Positions 43,803 through 53,204 are shown, counted from the first letter of the stretch. The stretch: 64,000 bases of DNA from an uncultured Anaeroplasmataceae bacterium (GCA_934229785.1 CAKQEA010000004.1:70656-134655); one strand, 5' to 3'. Notes: generated by a model not told the origin, from the letters alone. Made by a program: numbers and translations.

Positions 43803-44111
43803 CTATTTATTAAACTTAGAAACCACAACAACCTCAACTAATCCCTTTGAAGGAGTTAAAAGGTGATTTTGAATTTCTTCACCATAGGAACCCTTTTCAA
43901 CATTATCCCATGATTTTCCACTCAAAACCTTAAATTCCACAACCTCACCTGTAGCCATAAGCTTTGAAACTGAAAATGTGGTTGCAGATATTTGCTCTAG
44001 CTTAACCGCATGCTTAGGATCCCATGCACCTAAGGCCTTTGTTGAGCCACAAACATATACCTCCTTACTTGCAGTTGTATCAACTCTAATTTCTACCTTT
44101 GTATTTGCCAT
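43803..44111 (-). CDS. Small CBM20-like (starch-binding fold) protein
   Basis: 102 aa, a single beta-sandwich resembling carbohydrate-binding module 20: VEIRVDTTASKEVYVCGSTKALGAWDPKHAVKL (the pattern of strand, GS..LG.W turn) and then EFKVLSGKSWDNVEKG. No signal peptide is seen, so it acts inside the cell, perhaps on glycogen or another glucan. A free-standing CBM20 is unusual; a membrane-trafficking or glycogen-binding role is only a guess. GGAGG precedes ATG 44111. Confidence 0.75.
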   Translation of the reverse strand: MANTKVEIRVDTTASKEVYVCGSTKALGAWDPKHAVKLEQISATTFSVSKLMATGEVVEFKVLSGKSWDNVEKGSYGEEIQNHLLTPSKGLVEVVVVSKFNK

Positions 44112-44250
44112 TTTATTATACCTCCAATTTATCCTCTTTATTTAATTATAGAATTCATAAATTAAAATGTAAAGATTATTTAACAATTTTCTATTTTTTT
44201 TACTTTGTCAAATAATAATTAATGTATAATTATGTAAAATTTTTAATAAA

Positions 44251-44745
44251 TCATCTATTAATAATTAAAATATAATTATCTACACTTAAATAATTATTAA
44301 ATTTAAAGCCAACCTCTTTTAAAGTTCCACTATAACTAAAATTATATTTTACATGTAGATGTGTAGATTTTTCATTTCCAGTAGTTATAACAGAAATAAT
44401 AGTATGTAGATTAGTTTTAGTTTTAGCATAATCTATTACATATGCCATAAGCTTTGAGGCAATTTTCTTTCCTCTTGAGCTAACATCAACATATAATGAT
44501 AATTCAGCAGTACGTGAATAAGCCTCATGCATTCTATATTTTGATAGTGATACATAACCCAAGACCTCATTATTTATAGTATAAACAAAAATAGGATTAT
44601 TTTCTCTATCATGCATATCAAACCATTTTTTTCTTTCATCTATAGTTTTTTCTACCTCATCGAAAGTAGCTACACCATTTTTAATTTCATAATTATATAT
44701 TTCAGTTATCCTTTTTAAATCATTTATTTCAGCAAACCTAATCAT
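44251..44745 (-). CDS. GNAT acetyltransferase (phosphinothricin/PAT-like)
   Basis: 164 aa. It shows the PAT-subfamily layout: MIRFAEINDLKRITEIYNYEI, ATFDEVEKTIDERKKWF, GYVSLSKYR, the acetyl-CoA loop RGKKIASKLM (Q/R-x-x-G/A pattern) and a C-terminal part around NEKSTHLHVKYNFSYSGTLKEVGFKF. Such enzymes acetylate amines such as phosphinothricin or methionine sulfoximine. AGGAGG precedes ATG 44745. The substrate is unproven. Confidence 0.85.
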   Translation of the reverse strand: MIRFAEINDLKRITEIYNYEIKNGVATFDEVEKTIDERKKWFDMHDRENNPIFVYTINNEVLGYVSLSKYRMHEAYSRTAELSLYVDVSSRGKKIASKLMAYVIDYAKTKTNLHTIISVITTGNEKSTHLHVKYNFSYSGTLKEVGFKFNNYLSVDNYILIINR

Positions 44746-44759
44746 AAAAGCCTCCTATT

Positions 44760-44787
44760 AAAATAAGCATACGATTAACGTATGCTT
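44760..44787 (-). terminator. Terminator between TrhA and GNAT genes
   Basis: AAGCATACG pairs with CGTATGCTT (44765-44787), with a TTTTA stretch following on the minus strand. Confidence 0.6.
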
Positions 44788-44797
44788 ACATTATAGC

Positions 44798-45649
44798 TTA
44801 AAATATATAAAATAAAATACCTAAATATTGAATAATTGCTCCTGCAAGGACAAAGAAATGCCATAAAAAATGAGCGCCTTCTTTTTTATTAAGTGCAGCA
44901 AATGGTATCATTCCTAAAGTATAAACAATTCCACCAGCTAATATGTAATAAAATAATTCACAATTATTTGTTTGAAAAAAGCCTGGAATAAATAAAATAC
45001 CTGCCCAACCAATTGTAAAATATAGTGGAAAATTTATAAATTTAACTCTTCCTGGACCAAATATACAAACTAAAGTTATTCCTGTAAAAATAACAACCCA
45101 CTGAACTATAAAAACAACAATACCAAGTATTTGATAAAAATTATTAATACCAAAATTAGGACTTAAAAGCATTTGGTAATCAGGATTTCCCCAAAATACC
45201 AAAAGTATAGGAGCAAAGGTACCACCTATAAGTAAATAAATAGATGTGTAATCAAATCTTCTCCAAATTCTTTTAACAGTTGAACCATACTTAAATGCAT
45301 GATATAAACAACTCATAAGCATCATAAAAAACATACAAAAACCATATACACAAGCTGAAACTATCTTTTGAGGTGTATCTGATTTCCTAATCATAAGAAC
45401 AAAGGCAACAATAGCTAAAATTGCACCTACACCATGAGTTACTGAATTACCAATTTCTTCTAATAAGCTTCGTTTAGGAGCTTCATTTAAAGCCCTATAT
45501 TTTTCTCTTATTGGAGCTTTAATTTCTTCCTTTTGTTCTTTTTTAATACTAGAATTTATATTTTTAATTCTTTTATTTTCAATTTTTTCATTTTTTTTAT
45601 TAAGCTTTTGAAGTTTCTTTTCTTCCTTAATAAGCTTCTTATCGCTCAT
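44798..45649 (-). CDS. trhA: Hemolysin III / TrhA-family (PAQR-like) membrane protein
   Basis: 283 aa. After a charged N-terminal extension (about 1-60, rich in Lys/Glu) come seven membrane helices with the family motifs EIGNSVTHGVGAI, SCLYHAFKYG, RFDYTSIYLLIGGTFAP and HFLWHFFVLAG; the conserved His and Asp residues are present. The PAQR fold relates to adiponectin receptors; in bacteria members affect membrane energetics. It begins 12 bases after the GT2 gene stop, so the two are one operon. The long charged extension is unusual. Confidence 0.88.
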   Translation of the reverse strand: MSDKKLIKEEKKLQKLNKKNEKIENKRIKNINSSIKKEQKEEIKAPIREKYRALNEAPKRSLLEEIGNSVTHGVGAILAIVAFVLMIRKSDTPQKIVSACVYGFCMFFMMLMSCLYHAFKYGSTVKRIWRRFDYTSIYLLIGGTFAPILLVFWGNPDYQMLLSPNFGINNFYQILGIVVFIVQWVVIFTGITLVCIFGPGRVKFINFPLYFTIGWAGILFIPGFFQTNNCELFYYILAGGIVYTLGMIPFAALNKKEGAHFLWHFFVLAGAIIQYLGILFYIF

Positions 45650-45661
45650 AATATTACCTCT

Positions 45662-46930
45662 TTACTTGACATCTTCCGCATCAACATTAATTGAATGTTC
45701 AATTTTTTCCCATTTGTTTTTTACAAAAGGAGCACGAACTGCAGCATTAATGTAGGTAAACATAAATACAGGATGAAATAATGTAACTAAAAATCTATTC
45801 CAAGGAGTTATCTTAATATATTTCCTATCGATAAAGAATAAATATTGAGTAAATAAAATAAATGCCAAATACATAGCTCCAAGCAAGCACAAAACTCTTA
45901 TTAAATATTGCATATGATAGCCATCATGCACAAGATAGCTATAGCTCATAACAACTATACAGCAAATTAAATATGCAATAGTTATAAGTGCAATGGCAAT
46001 CATTGGAATACCACCAATAAATTGATATAAGAAATTTAAATTGTTCTTATTTTTCTTAAGAGCTTTCTTTTTTTCTTTTTTATACTTCTTTCTTACAGAA
46101 AAATAGCCTCTAATCCATCTACTTCTTTGGACAATAGATTGTCTAAGCTTTAGTGGTTGTTCATCATAAAATATTGCATCCTCAATATAAGCTGTCTTTA
46201 AATCATGAACAAGTGCATAATTAGTTAGCTCATAATCCTCAGTCAAAGTGTGAAAAGGCCAACCTGAAGCCTCACGTAAAACATCACTTGTTAAATAATA
46301 GCCCGTACCAGTTATAGTAACCTTCATACCATAATTTGTTTTAGGCTTATTTTGAATACTATTAATAATAGTAAAAGTAAGACCTGCTGCACCACATACA
46401 ACTGAGGCATTCCAATCCTTATTTTCTCTCTTTCCACATGCAATATCATAGCCATGATTATATGCATCATTCATTCTTGATAAAAAATTTGGAGAAATCA
46501 AATTATCAGCATCGATAATTAAAAACGCATCATAGTTATCATCAAATTCATATATATAATGAATACATTCATCTAAGGCATAACCCTTACCAACATTATT
46601 TAAATTAACTCTATAAAAAATTTTTGTATTTGGATATTTCTTAGCAATTTCAACAGTTGGATCATCTTCACTTTCAACAATTAGATAAATAGTAAATAAA
46701 TCTAATGGATAGTTATTTTGCATAATACTCTTTAAATTATTTTCAATAACCTTAGATTCATCTCTTGCAGGAATAATAATCGCAAACTTAGTTGTAATAT
46801 TAGTTTTAGTAATAGTTGTTTTCTTCATTATGCCAATAAAATATCTAATCATACCAGCAAGTAAAAACAAGAAGAAAACTCCTAAGCATATTAAATATAC
46901 AAATTCAAATATATCAAAAAAATCATACAT
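45662..46930 (-). CDS. Membrane glycosyltransferase, GT2 family
   Basis: 422 aa from ATG 46930 (GAGG spaced nine bases; an earlier ATG at 46945 has a poorly spaced AAGGG). One N-terminal helix is followed by a GT-A domain: IIPARDESKVIENNLKSI, the nucleotide-binding IIDADN, TEDYELT and the QRSRWIRG (QxxRW-type) motif of processive synthases, then four C-terminal helices. It resembles hyaluronan/chitin/cellulose-synthase-like enzymes, so it may build a surface polysaccharide. The sugar donor is unknown. Confidence 0.9.
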   Translation of the reverse strand: MYDFFDIFEFVYLICLGVFFLFLLAGMIRYFIGIMKKTTITKTNITTKFAIIIPARDESKVIENNLKSIMQNNYPLDLFTIYLIVESEDDPTVEIAKKYPNTKIFYRVNLNNVGKGYALDECIHYIYEFDDNYDAFLIIDADNLISPNFLSRMNDAYNHGYDIACGKRENKDWNASVVCGAAGLTFTIINSIQNKPKTNYGMKVTITGTGYYLTSDVLREASGWPFHTLTEDYELTNYALVHDLKTAYIEDAIFYDEQPLKLRQSIVQRSRWIRGYFSVRKKYKKEKKKALKKNKNNLNFLYQFIGGIPMIAIALITIAYLICCIVVMSYSYLVHDGYHMQYLIRVLCLLGAMYLAFILFTQYLFFIDRKYIKITPWNRFLVTLFHPVFMFTYINAAVRAPFVKNKWEKIEHSINVDAEDVK

Positions 46931-47072
46931 AGAACTAAACCTCATTTTCCCTTCATTAAGAAAATTATATCCTAATCTAGAAAATAAAGCAAATAATATA
47001 GCATTTTTATGCTTTAAGTTCTCATTAACCTAAATTATTATTTTGAAAAAACAAATTATTAAAAATTTTAAT

Positions 47073-47558
47073 CTACATGCAAATTTCTCTAATTGCTTTT
47101 CTCATTTGTAAATCAGATTTAACTACATAATTAGATTCATTAGATTCAATATTACTGATATATTCAATTTTATTTTTCTTTGATACATCAGCAATAATAG
47201 CCTCATAATCCTCATTATAATATTCCTTAGGCAATCCAACTAATAAAGGTCTAATATTTTCTTTTCTTAAAATAGAAATAATACTCAATAAATTATTTTT
47301 AAATTGTTCTAATGAATTTGTTAAAATATCAGCCTCACCTAAAGCTAAAAAGCATAAATCGTATCTTCTACTATTTGCGAAGCACTTAACAAATTTCAAA
47401 GCCTTTTCACTTGTTAAGTTACCTTTAGATAAATTATCAATATTATAATTATCATTAAGCTTCTTCATTAGCTTTTTGCTATTAATAACATACTCATTAT
47501 TAACAAGCTTTACATCTTCAAATATAGTACAACCTAAAATAAGCACATTTTTTTTCAT
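47073..47558 (-). CDS. SGNH-hydrolase-like protein lacking the catalytic Ser
   Basis: 161 aa. The order of strands and the segments LILGCTIFEDV, CFLALGEADILT and RPLLVGLPKE suggest an SGNH/GDSL fold, but the GDS serine is replaced (GCT) and the GxND block is GEAD, so it is probably inactive or has another role. CGAGG precedes ATG 47558. It is divergent from the DUF1836 gene. The assignment is weak; it could equally be an unrelated alpha/beta protein. Confidence 0.4.
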   Translation of the reverse strand: MKKNVLILGCTIFEDVKLVNNEYVINSKKLMKKLNDNYNIDNLSKGNLTSEKALKFVKCFANSRRYDLCFLALGEADILTNSLEQFKNNLLSIISILRKENIRPLLVGLPKEYYNEDYEAIIADVSKKNKIEYISNIESNESNYVVKSDLQMRKAIREICM

Positions 47559-47655
47559 ATTCTAGTTCCTCGATTTCTTATATTTACCTCATCTAGTTTA
47601 CAATACTAGTTTATATCAACATATTGTTTTTGTCAATGGTTTTTCATAAAATTTA

Positions 47656-47684
47656 TTGTATTATTTTTAAACGTATGTTAAAAT
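47656..47684 (+). promoter_or_regulatory. Promoter of the DUF1836 gene
   Basis: TTGTAT (47656-47661), 17 bases, TAAAAT (47679-47684) with a TGT extension, followed by GAGGT and ATG 47707. Confidence 0.65.
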
Positions 47685-47706
47685 ATAGTCAGTGAGGTAT
47701 GAAAAT

Positions 47707-48315
47707 ATGGATAATTTAAAAAAAATGCTAGAAAACTGGCTTAATGAATTAAATCATTTTAGTTATAAGAATTATGAAGAGCTTCCTGATATAGAACTAT
47801 ATATGGATCAGGTAGTAACATTTTTAGAAAAACAGCTTAAAATTTTTCAAACAAGCTCTTTAGATAAGCAAATTACTTCTTCAATGATAAATAATTATGT
47901 AAAAGGTGAAGTAATTCCAGCACCTATTTCAAAAAAATATAATCGTGAGCATCTTGCATCTATTGAAGAGGTTGTATCATTAAAGCAGGTTTTAACTATT
48001 GCCGAGGTTAAACAAATACTAGATGAGCATTTTAAAGATAGCGAATCAAAGGGTGAAGCATTTAATCAATTCAATAAGGCAAACAATGAAAAACTTGATC
48101 AAACAATAAATGAAGCCTTTAAAGGATTAAATGATATTGATGATAATGATACAAATGCCTTAGTTAATCTAGCCCTTGATTTTGCTTTAAGCGCTAATGC
48201 TTATATCACAATAGCTAAAAGAATCCTTTTCTTAACAAGAATTTATAATGAAAATTTAAAGCTTCAATCAGAAAAAGAAAGTAAAGAAAAAGATAAAGAC
48301 AAAGAAAATAAATAA
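47707..48315 (+). CDS. DUF1836-domain protein
   Basis: 202 aa from ATG 47707 (GAGGT eight bases upstream). Residues about 20-120 form a helical DUF1836 domain: LPDIELYMDQVVTFLEKQL, ITSSMINNYVKGEVIPAP, KKYNREHLASIEEVVSLKQVLTI; this arrangement is that of MerR-like winged-helix DNA-binding domains. The C-terminal part is helical and ends in a Lys/Glu-rich tail. It is probably a transcriptional regulator, but the target is unknown. It is divergent from the SGNH-like gene. Confidence 0.85.
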   Translation: MDNLKKMLENWLNELNHFSYKNYEELPDIELYMDQVVTFLEKQLKIFQTSSLDKQITSSMINNYVKGEVIPAPISKKYNREHLASIEEVVSLKQVLTIAEVKQILDEHFKDSESKGEAFNQFNKANNEKLDQTINEAFKGLNDIDDNDTNALVNLALDFALSANAYITIAKRILFLTRIYNENLKLQSEKESKEKDKDKENK

Positions 48316-48319
48316 TATT

Positions 48320-48379
48320 AAAGGTACAAAATTATTAATTTAAAGTATTAACTTCCTTAATAATTATTGTACCTTTTTT
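48320..48379 (+). terminator. Terminator of the DUF1836 gene
   Basis: AAAGGTACAA (48320) pairs with TTGTACCTTT (to 48376) with extended inner pairing (ATTATTAA/TTAATAAT), then six T. Confidence 0.85.
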
Positions 48380-48441
48380 ATTTAAAATACTAATAATAGT
48401 CTCTTTCACTAGTATAATAGTTTTAACTTAATTAATAAATT

Positions 48442-48475
48442 ATGGCTCTTAATCAAGAATATGAAAAAGAGCCAT
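48442..48475 (-). terminator. Terminator of the SpoIIIAH-like gene
   Basis: ATGGCTCTT pairs with AAGAGCCAT (48442-48475) just after the stop at 48484; the downstream T-run on the minus strand is weak (AATTTATT). Confidence 0.6.
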
Positions 48476-48483
48476 TTAATCAT

Positions 48484-48981
48484 TTATTCACTTTCAGATG
48501 TAGTTTGAACTTTAACGACAACATTTGCTCCAAAGCTTTCCTTTGCCATTTTAGCCATTGAGATAAACTCAAGTTTTGAAACTTCTTTTGCTTCATTTTT
48601 ATACAAGTCAACTACTAAATAATCTTCCCCCATTAAAACTAAAACATCATCATATTCATAAGTCTTTATAATCTGTTTTTCTAATGAAACCTCTTTAGCC
48701 TTTAATTGTCTTAATGATTCAATTAAATTAGATGTTTCAACAATTTCATCAGCACTTAAGCCACCACTTGCTATTTTTTCCTCAAGTTCGGCTATTTTAC
48801 TACCAGTTTCATTAATACTTTGAAGTCTTGCCTCTGTAAAGTCTGGATTTAAGGTTGAAACAACTGCATTATTTGAGCCTGCATTCTCATCCTTAGGTGT
48901 TGTTGCTTCCTTAATATAAAATATCGATAGCATAACAACAACAGCCAACAACAAAATAGGTAATTTAAGTTTCTTCTTCAT
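48484..48981 (-). CDS. SpoIIIAH-like family protein
   Basis: 165 aa from ATG 48981 (GGAGA nine bases before). One N-terminal membrane helix (about 7-24) is followed by an extracytoplasmic helical segment LNPDFTEARLQSINETGSKIAELEEKIA and a compact ring-building-like domain ending AKESFGANVVVKVQTT. This matches SpoIIIAH proteins, the mother-cell half of the channel to the forespore. No other spoIIIA genes are in the window, so it is an orphan copy and may not act in sporulation. Confidence 0.8.
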   Translation of the reverse strand: MKKKLKLPILLLAVVVMLSIFYIKEATTPKDENAGSNNAVVSTLNPDFTEARLQSINETGSKIAELEEKIASGGLSADEIVETSNLIESLRQLKAKEVSLEKQIIKTYEYDDVLVLMGEDYLVVDLYKNEAKEVSKLEFISMAKMAKESFGANVVVKVQTTSESE

Positions 48982-49064
48982 TTTTATCTTCTCCAATTCT
49001 AATAAAGTATATGAGAAGATATAAATAATTATAACAATTCAATTTAAAATTAATTTATTGATAT

Positions 49065-52000
49065 TTAACTAACCTTTTCAACTAAATTCTTCATTCTAAT
49101 TGCTTTTTTATAATATTTACCATAAATATAATCAAATTGATAGTTATTCGCCTTATCTAAATCATTCTTATCATCAATATTATTAAAAATGCATGAAACA
49201 TTATGACTATTTGCTATATTTTTAATTTCATCAATTTTATCTAAATCTATTTTATGATAATCAATTAATAAATAATCGCATTTTTCATTAATTACATCAA
49301 TTAAAGAGGTTGAGGCAATTTTATACCCTTCTTTTCTTATTGATATAACCTGTTGCATTGCTGCATCTGCAACAATAAAACAAATATATTCATTTGACAT
49401 TTTATAAAAGCTTCTTTGAGTTTCTAAAAACGAATTAAAGCTTTCTAAAATTGTGGCTTTATCAACACTAATAAATGCCAAAATATAGCCCCTAGTTGTA
49501 TCATGTAGCATTTTCATTTCCTTAAATGTATTTGAAATAACATACTTATCTATCATTGTACTTAAGCTACGTCTTTTAATAACGTAATTCATATATTCTT
49601 CTTCTATTTCATAATTATCCAAATTTATTGAAATATAATAGCCTAACACCTTAGCTTCCTTTAAGTTAACAATTTGCTTATAAACTAAAGAAACCTTACC
49701 ATGGTCTATACTTTCTGAAATATGAGTAACTAAATGATTTTCATTAAATCTCTTCTTATAATTTTCTATACTAAAAAAACTAATCAAGGTATTTTTAGGA
49801 TTTAAAGCCTTAGAATCCTCTAGTGCATCCATTGCATAATTAAGCATATCAGCCGATGAGTTCAAATTCGAATGACTTTGTAATAAAAATACTCCACCAT
49901 AAAACTCAAGTTTAACTCTAAAATTAAGTTCAAAAAGCTTTTTAGTAGTAAATTCTAGGGCTTTTTTTAATTTATTTAAGACAACTCTTTTATCATTTAT
50001 TTGATCAAACAAAACAACATATCTATCATTATTTAAATGATATAAACTAACATTAAAATCATTTTCAAAGGCAATTGTTAGATTTTGTCCAACAGTATAA
50101 ATTACCTGTGACGCAAAATTATAGCCATATAAATCCTGATAAATACTAAAATCAATTATATCAACTACAGCAAGTGACATTTTTTTAAAGCTAAGCTTAT
50201 TCTCTAAATCAATCATAAGTTTAACCTCTGTATTCATCTTAGAGATAGGATTTTTATAGGCTAAATCAACTAAAGCTTTTTTATTATTTTGTATTTCTGT
50301 AATATCATCTATTAAAGATAATAAGTAAATAACTCCATTTTGAACCATTGGATAAAATCTTTCCTTAATATTTATCCATTTATCATCCTTTTTAAATTCA
50401 TATTCTATTTCTTGATTTGAAGATAAAAGGGTATATAGTTCCTCATGTAATCTTTTATACTCAATTAAATCAGCTGTTTTTATTTTTGAATAAAAATCAT
50501 TCAATAATACATTTTCTTCAACACCAAGCATTTTTGAGGCAGCAAGTGAAAAATGAATAAATCCATCAACCTCTTCTTTAACACCAGATGACATATTTTC
50601 GCTTATAAAATATAGCTTTTTATTTTCAAATTCAATTTGATCTCTTTTTAAATAATTCAAAAGCCTTGCGTTAATCATTTTAGTAATTAGCTTTAAAGCT
50701 TCATAGGATAATTCTTTATCAATAAATGGTTCATTTGAAAAATAAGCAACAGAACCTACAGCTGATAAATCATCATAGATTGGCATCGCAAATCCATAAG
50801 GTATTTCATCATATAGCTTTTTAGTAATAATACTTTTAGAATAAGTAGGATTATCTGGATCTATAAACATTTCACTATCAAATGACATTGCCGCAAATGA
50901 TAATGTATTATCTAAATCCTCATAGCTAAGCTTTTTATCATAAGCCCTTTCCTTTTTGTACTGAATACCTAAATATTCTCTTTTATAAAATAAAATATAA
51001 ATCTCTTCAATTGGATAAAGCTCACAAACTTTAATTCCTACTTGTCTAAATATCTCTCTAAATTTTAAGTTAGTATCTAAGGAATTAACTGTATCAAAAA
51101 CATCACATAAATCCTGATATGATTTAGAAACAATAACGTTTTTAATTTCCTTTACATCACTTTTAATTTCCTGATTATTTATTTTTACATCATCTATTTT
51201 TTCTTCAAAAAGCTTAACAGGTGTTATTTCCTCAAAAGTTTCTTCCTTTGGTATAACAGGAATAACAATGTCCTCTTCTCTTTTTTTTCTTTTATTTATT
51301 TTCTTTTCTTCTTGCTTCAAAGCTTGCAATGACATTATTTTTTCTTGATATTCCTTAATTGAAATTAAAGAATTCTTTTTAGTATATAAATCTAAAGCTG
51401 CCTTGCAAAAGCCAATTGCTATATTTGAATCACAATTATCAATATTTTCTGAATAATCACTTTCAACAATACTAGCACGTTTAAAGTCATTTGTTTTTAA
51501 ATATGAATTAATAACAATAGTAGCACAAGCCATCTTATGATTTATATCTATATTATCATCATGCAAATAAGCACCACCTGAAATAATTGCTTGAATATAA
51601 TTTCCAAGCTCATAGTAAATACTAATTCTATTTAATTCCAAAACCGCAAGAGCACTTAATGCAAGATTAGATTGATAATAAGAAATTAAATCTGGTGCTA
51701 AATCTAAATAATTTGAATATTGATGAGTTTCATAATAAATTTTTATAAGCTGTTCCTTAGCAAATATTTGTTCCTCCTTAGAAATATCATCATCAAGATA
51801 TTTTAACAATTCATTTTGAGCTTCAGAAAGCTGATTTGAGGCTAAATAATATTTAATATTATCTTTAACATATAGCATATTTTTTGATATTGGCAGATAA
51901 TTTTTCTTAACCTCTATATATTTTGTAACCTGATCAAATCTTTTTAAATCTAGGCAAATATCTATTATTCCATCACATATGGCAATAATTCCATTTGAAT

Positions 52001-52202
52001 CAATTTCTTTAAAAAGGGGAACCATTGTAAATAAAAGCTTCAATGCTTCATTATTTTTACCAATCGCATGTAAAATGATTGCTTTGTAAGCATAGGCTTT
52101 CATGTAATCATTTGATAGCTTTTCTTGAGATACTAAAAAAAGATCAATTTTTTTAATTGAAGACTGAACCTTATCAAGTTGTAGCACCTCACTTAATAAC
52201 AT
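49065..52202 (-). CDS. Multidomain signalling protein with degenerate GGDEF and EAL domains
   Basis: 1045 aa, cytosolic. Residues about 1-300 are TPR-like helices; a charged linker follows; about 380-530 resembles GAF and about 530-660 PAS. Then comes a GGDEF-like domain in which the active loop reads NNDRY (about 740) and an EAL-like domain in which the EAL position is YIS (VLGYYISI) and metal ligands are missing. Both halves therefore should neither make nor hydrolyse c-di-GMP, though they might still bind it. GGTGAT precedes ATG 52202. It is in line with the YfcE and ITPase genes upstream (6-base gap), probably one operon. Confidence 0.75.
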   Translation of the reverse strand: MLLSEVLQLDKVQSSIKKIDLFLVSQEKLSNDYMKAYAYKAIILHAIGKNNEALKLLFTMVPLFKEIDSNGIIAICDGIIDICLDLKRFDQVTKYIEVKKNYLPISKNMLYVKDNIKYYLASNQLSEAQNELLKYLDDDISKEEQIFAKEQLIKIYYETHQYSNYLDLAPDLISYYQSNLALSALAVLELNRISIYYELGNYIQAIISGGAYLHDDNIDINHKMACATIVINSYLKTNDFKRASIVESDYSENIDNCDSNIAIGFCKAALDLYTKKNSLISIKEYQEKIMSLQALKQEEKKINKRKKREEDIVIPVIPKEETFEEITPVKLFEEKIDDVKINNQEIKSDVKEIKNVIVSKSYQDLCDVFDTVNSLDTNLKFREIFRQVGIKVCELYPIEEIYILFYKREYLGIQYKKERAYDKKLSYEDLDNTLSFAAMSFDSEMFIDPDNPTYSKSIITKKLYDEIPYGFAMPIYDDLSAVGSVAYFSNEPFIDKELSYEALKLITKMINARLLNYLKRDQIEFENKKLYFISENMSSGVKEEVDGFIHFSLAASKMLGVEENVLLNDFYSKIKTADLIEYKRLHEELYTLLSSNQEIEYEFKKDDKWINIKERFYPMVQNGVIYLLSLIDDITEIQNNKKALVDLAYKNPISKMNTEVKLMIDLENKLSFKKMSLAVVDIIDFSIYQDLYGYNFASQVIYTVGQNLTIAFENDFNVSLYHLNNDRYVVLFDQINDKRVVLNKLKKALEFTTKKLFELNFRVKLEFYGGVFLLQSHSNLNSSADMLNYAMDALEDSKALNPKNTLISFFSIENYKKRFNENHLVTHISESIDHGKVSLVYKQIVNLKEAKVLGYYISINLDNYEIEEEYMNYVIKRRSLSTMIDKYVISNTFKEMKMLHDTTRGYILAFISVDKATILESFNSFLETQRSFYKMSNEYICFIVADAAMQQVISIRKEGYKIASTSLIDVINEKCDYLLIDYHKIDLDKIDEIKNIANSHNVSCIFNNIDDKNDLDKANNYQFDYIYGKYYKKAIRMKNLVEKVS

Positions 52203-52207
52203 TTAAA

Positions 52208-52642
52208 TCACCACTTAACTCTTACTCTCTTATAACAAAAATCATTATTATATAATTCAACAAAATCATCGTTAATTACTGCATAGAAGCCATCCTTATA
52301 GGCTCCCGGATTTAAAAAAATAATATTATTTTCCTCAAAAACACATTGATTATGAGTATGTCCAAAGATACATAGTCTAACATTTAATTCCATTGCCCTA
52401 TATACTAGCCTATCAAATGTGTATTTTACATTATACAAATCACCATGGGTAACAAAGATAAAGATATCATTAAATGAAAAATACAATTCCTTTTCACCTG
52501 TTATATCACAATTACCTCTAACGTATTTAACATTTTCATCTTTAAAATTGCCTCTATCACCTGCATGAATAACCAAATCATATTGATGAAAATCCAAATC
52601 AATTGCTTTATTATGGTTATCACTTAAAACTAAAATCCTCAT
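52208..52642 (-). CDS. YfcE-type metallophosphoesterase
   Basis: 144 aa, short but complete. All family motifs are present: LSDNHNK, HAGDRG, VRGNCD, VTHGD and GHTHN, which bind two metals. Bacterial YfcE/MJ0936 proteins are phosphodiesterases with broad activity. AAGGAG precedes ATG 52642, and the start overlaps the ITPase 3' end by 23 bases, so they are coupled. ITPase-YfcE pairing next to rph is common in Bacillota. Confidence 0.92.
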   Translation of the reverse strand: MRILVLSDNHNKAIDLDFHQYDLVIHAGDRGNFKDENVKYVRGNCDITGEKELYFSFNDIFIFVTHGDLYNVKYTFDRLVYRAMELNVRLCIFGHTHNQCVFEENNIIFLNPGAYKDGFYAVINDDFVELYNNDFCYKRVRVKW

Positions 52643-53204
52643 TACAAATCTCCTTAATTTTTCTTAAGGCTCTTGCTCGATGTGAAATAGTATTTTTTTG
52701 TTCAAGTGAAACCTCAGCAAATGTCTTTTTAAATTCATCTACATAAAAGTAAGGATCATACCCAAAGCCTTCACTACCACGTCTTTCATCTATGATTCTT
52801 CCTTCAACCGTACCACGCACAATTCTATAATCTAAATTGGGCTGGCACACACAAATTGCACAAACATACCTTGCTTTTCTATTTTTTACTCCCTCTAAAT
52901 TCTTTAAAAGTAGCTTATTATTATCTTCATCATTATGCCCACCTGCATATCTAGCTGAATAAATGCCTGGTGCACCATTTAAGGCATCAACCTCTAAGCC
53001 TGAATCATCACTAATCGCAATAACGCCAAGCTCTTTTGCAATTTGACGAGCTTTAATTAAAGCATTCTCCTCAAATGTTTTACCATCTTCTATTATCTCT
53101 TTAGTATAGTTGATATCACTAAGTGATAAGAATTCAATATTCTTAAACAAACTCTTAAATTCTCTTACCTTATTTTTATTATTTGTTGCTATAACTATCT
53201 TCAT
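52620..53204 (-). CDS. rdgB: XTP/dITP diphosphatase (RdgB/HAM1 family)
   Basis: 194 aa from ATG 53204 (GAGGTAG upstream; an earlier in-frame start adds 14 residues). Signature blocks are IVIATNNKNKVREFK (substrate Lys), TFEENALIKA, ISDDSGLEVDALNGAPGIYSARYAG, SEGFGYDPYF and SHRARAL. It hydrolyses non-canonical purine NTPs (XTP, dITP) to monophosphates and so keeps them out of DNA and RNA. Confidence 0.95.
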   Translation of the reverse strand: MKIVIATNNKNKVREFKSLFKNIEFLSLSDINYTKEIIEDGKTFEENALIKARQIAKELGVIAISDDSGLEVDALNGAPGIYSARYAGGHNDEDNNKLLLKNLEGVKNRKARYVCAICVCQPNLDYRIVRGTVEGRIIDERRGSEGFGYDPYFYVDEFKKTFAEVSLEQKNTISHRARALRKIKEICNEDFSFK

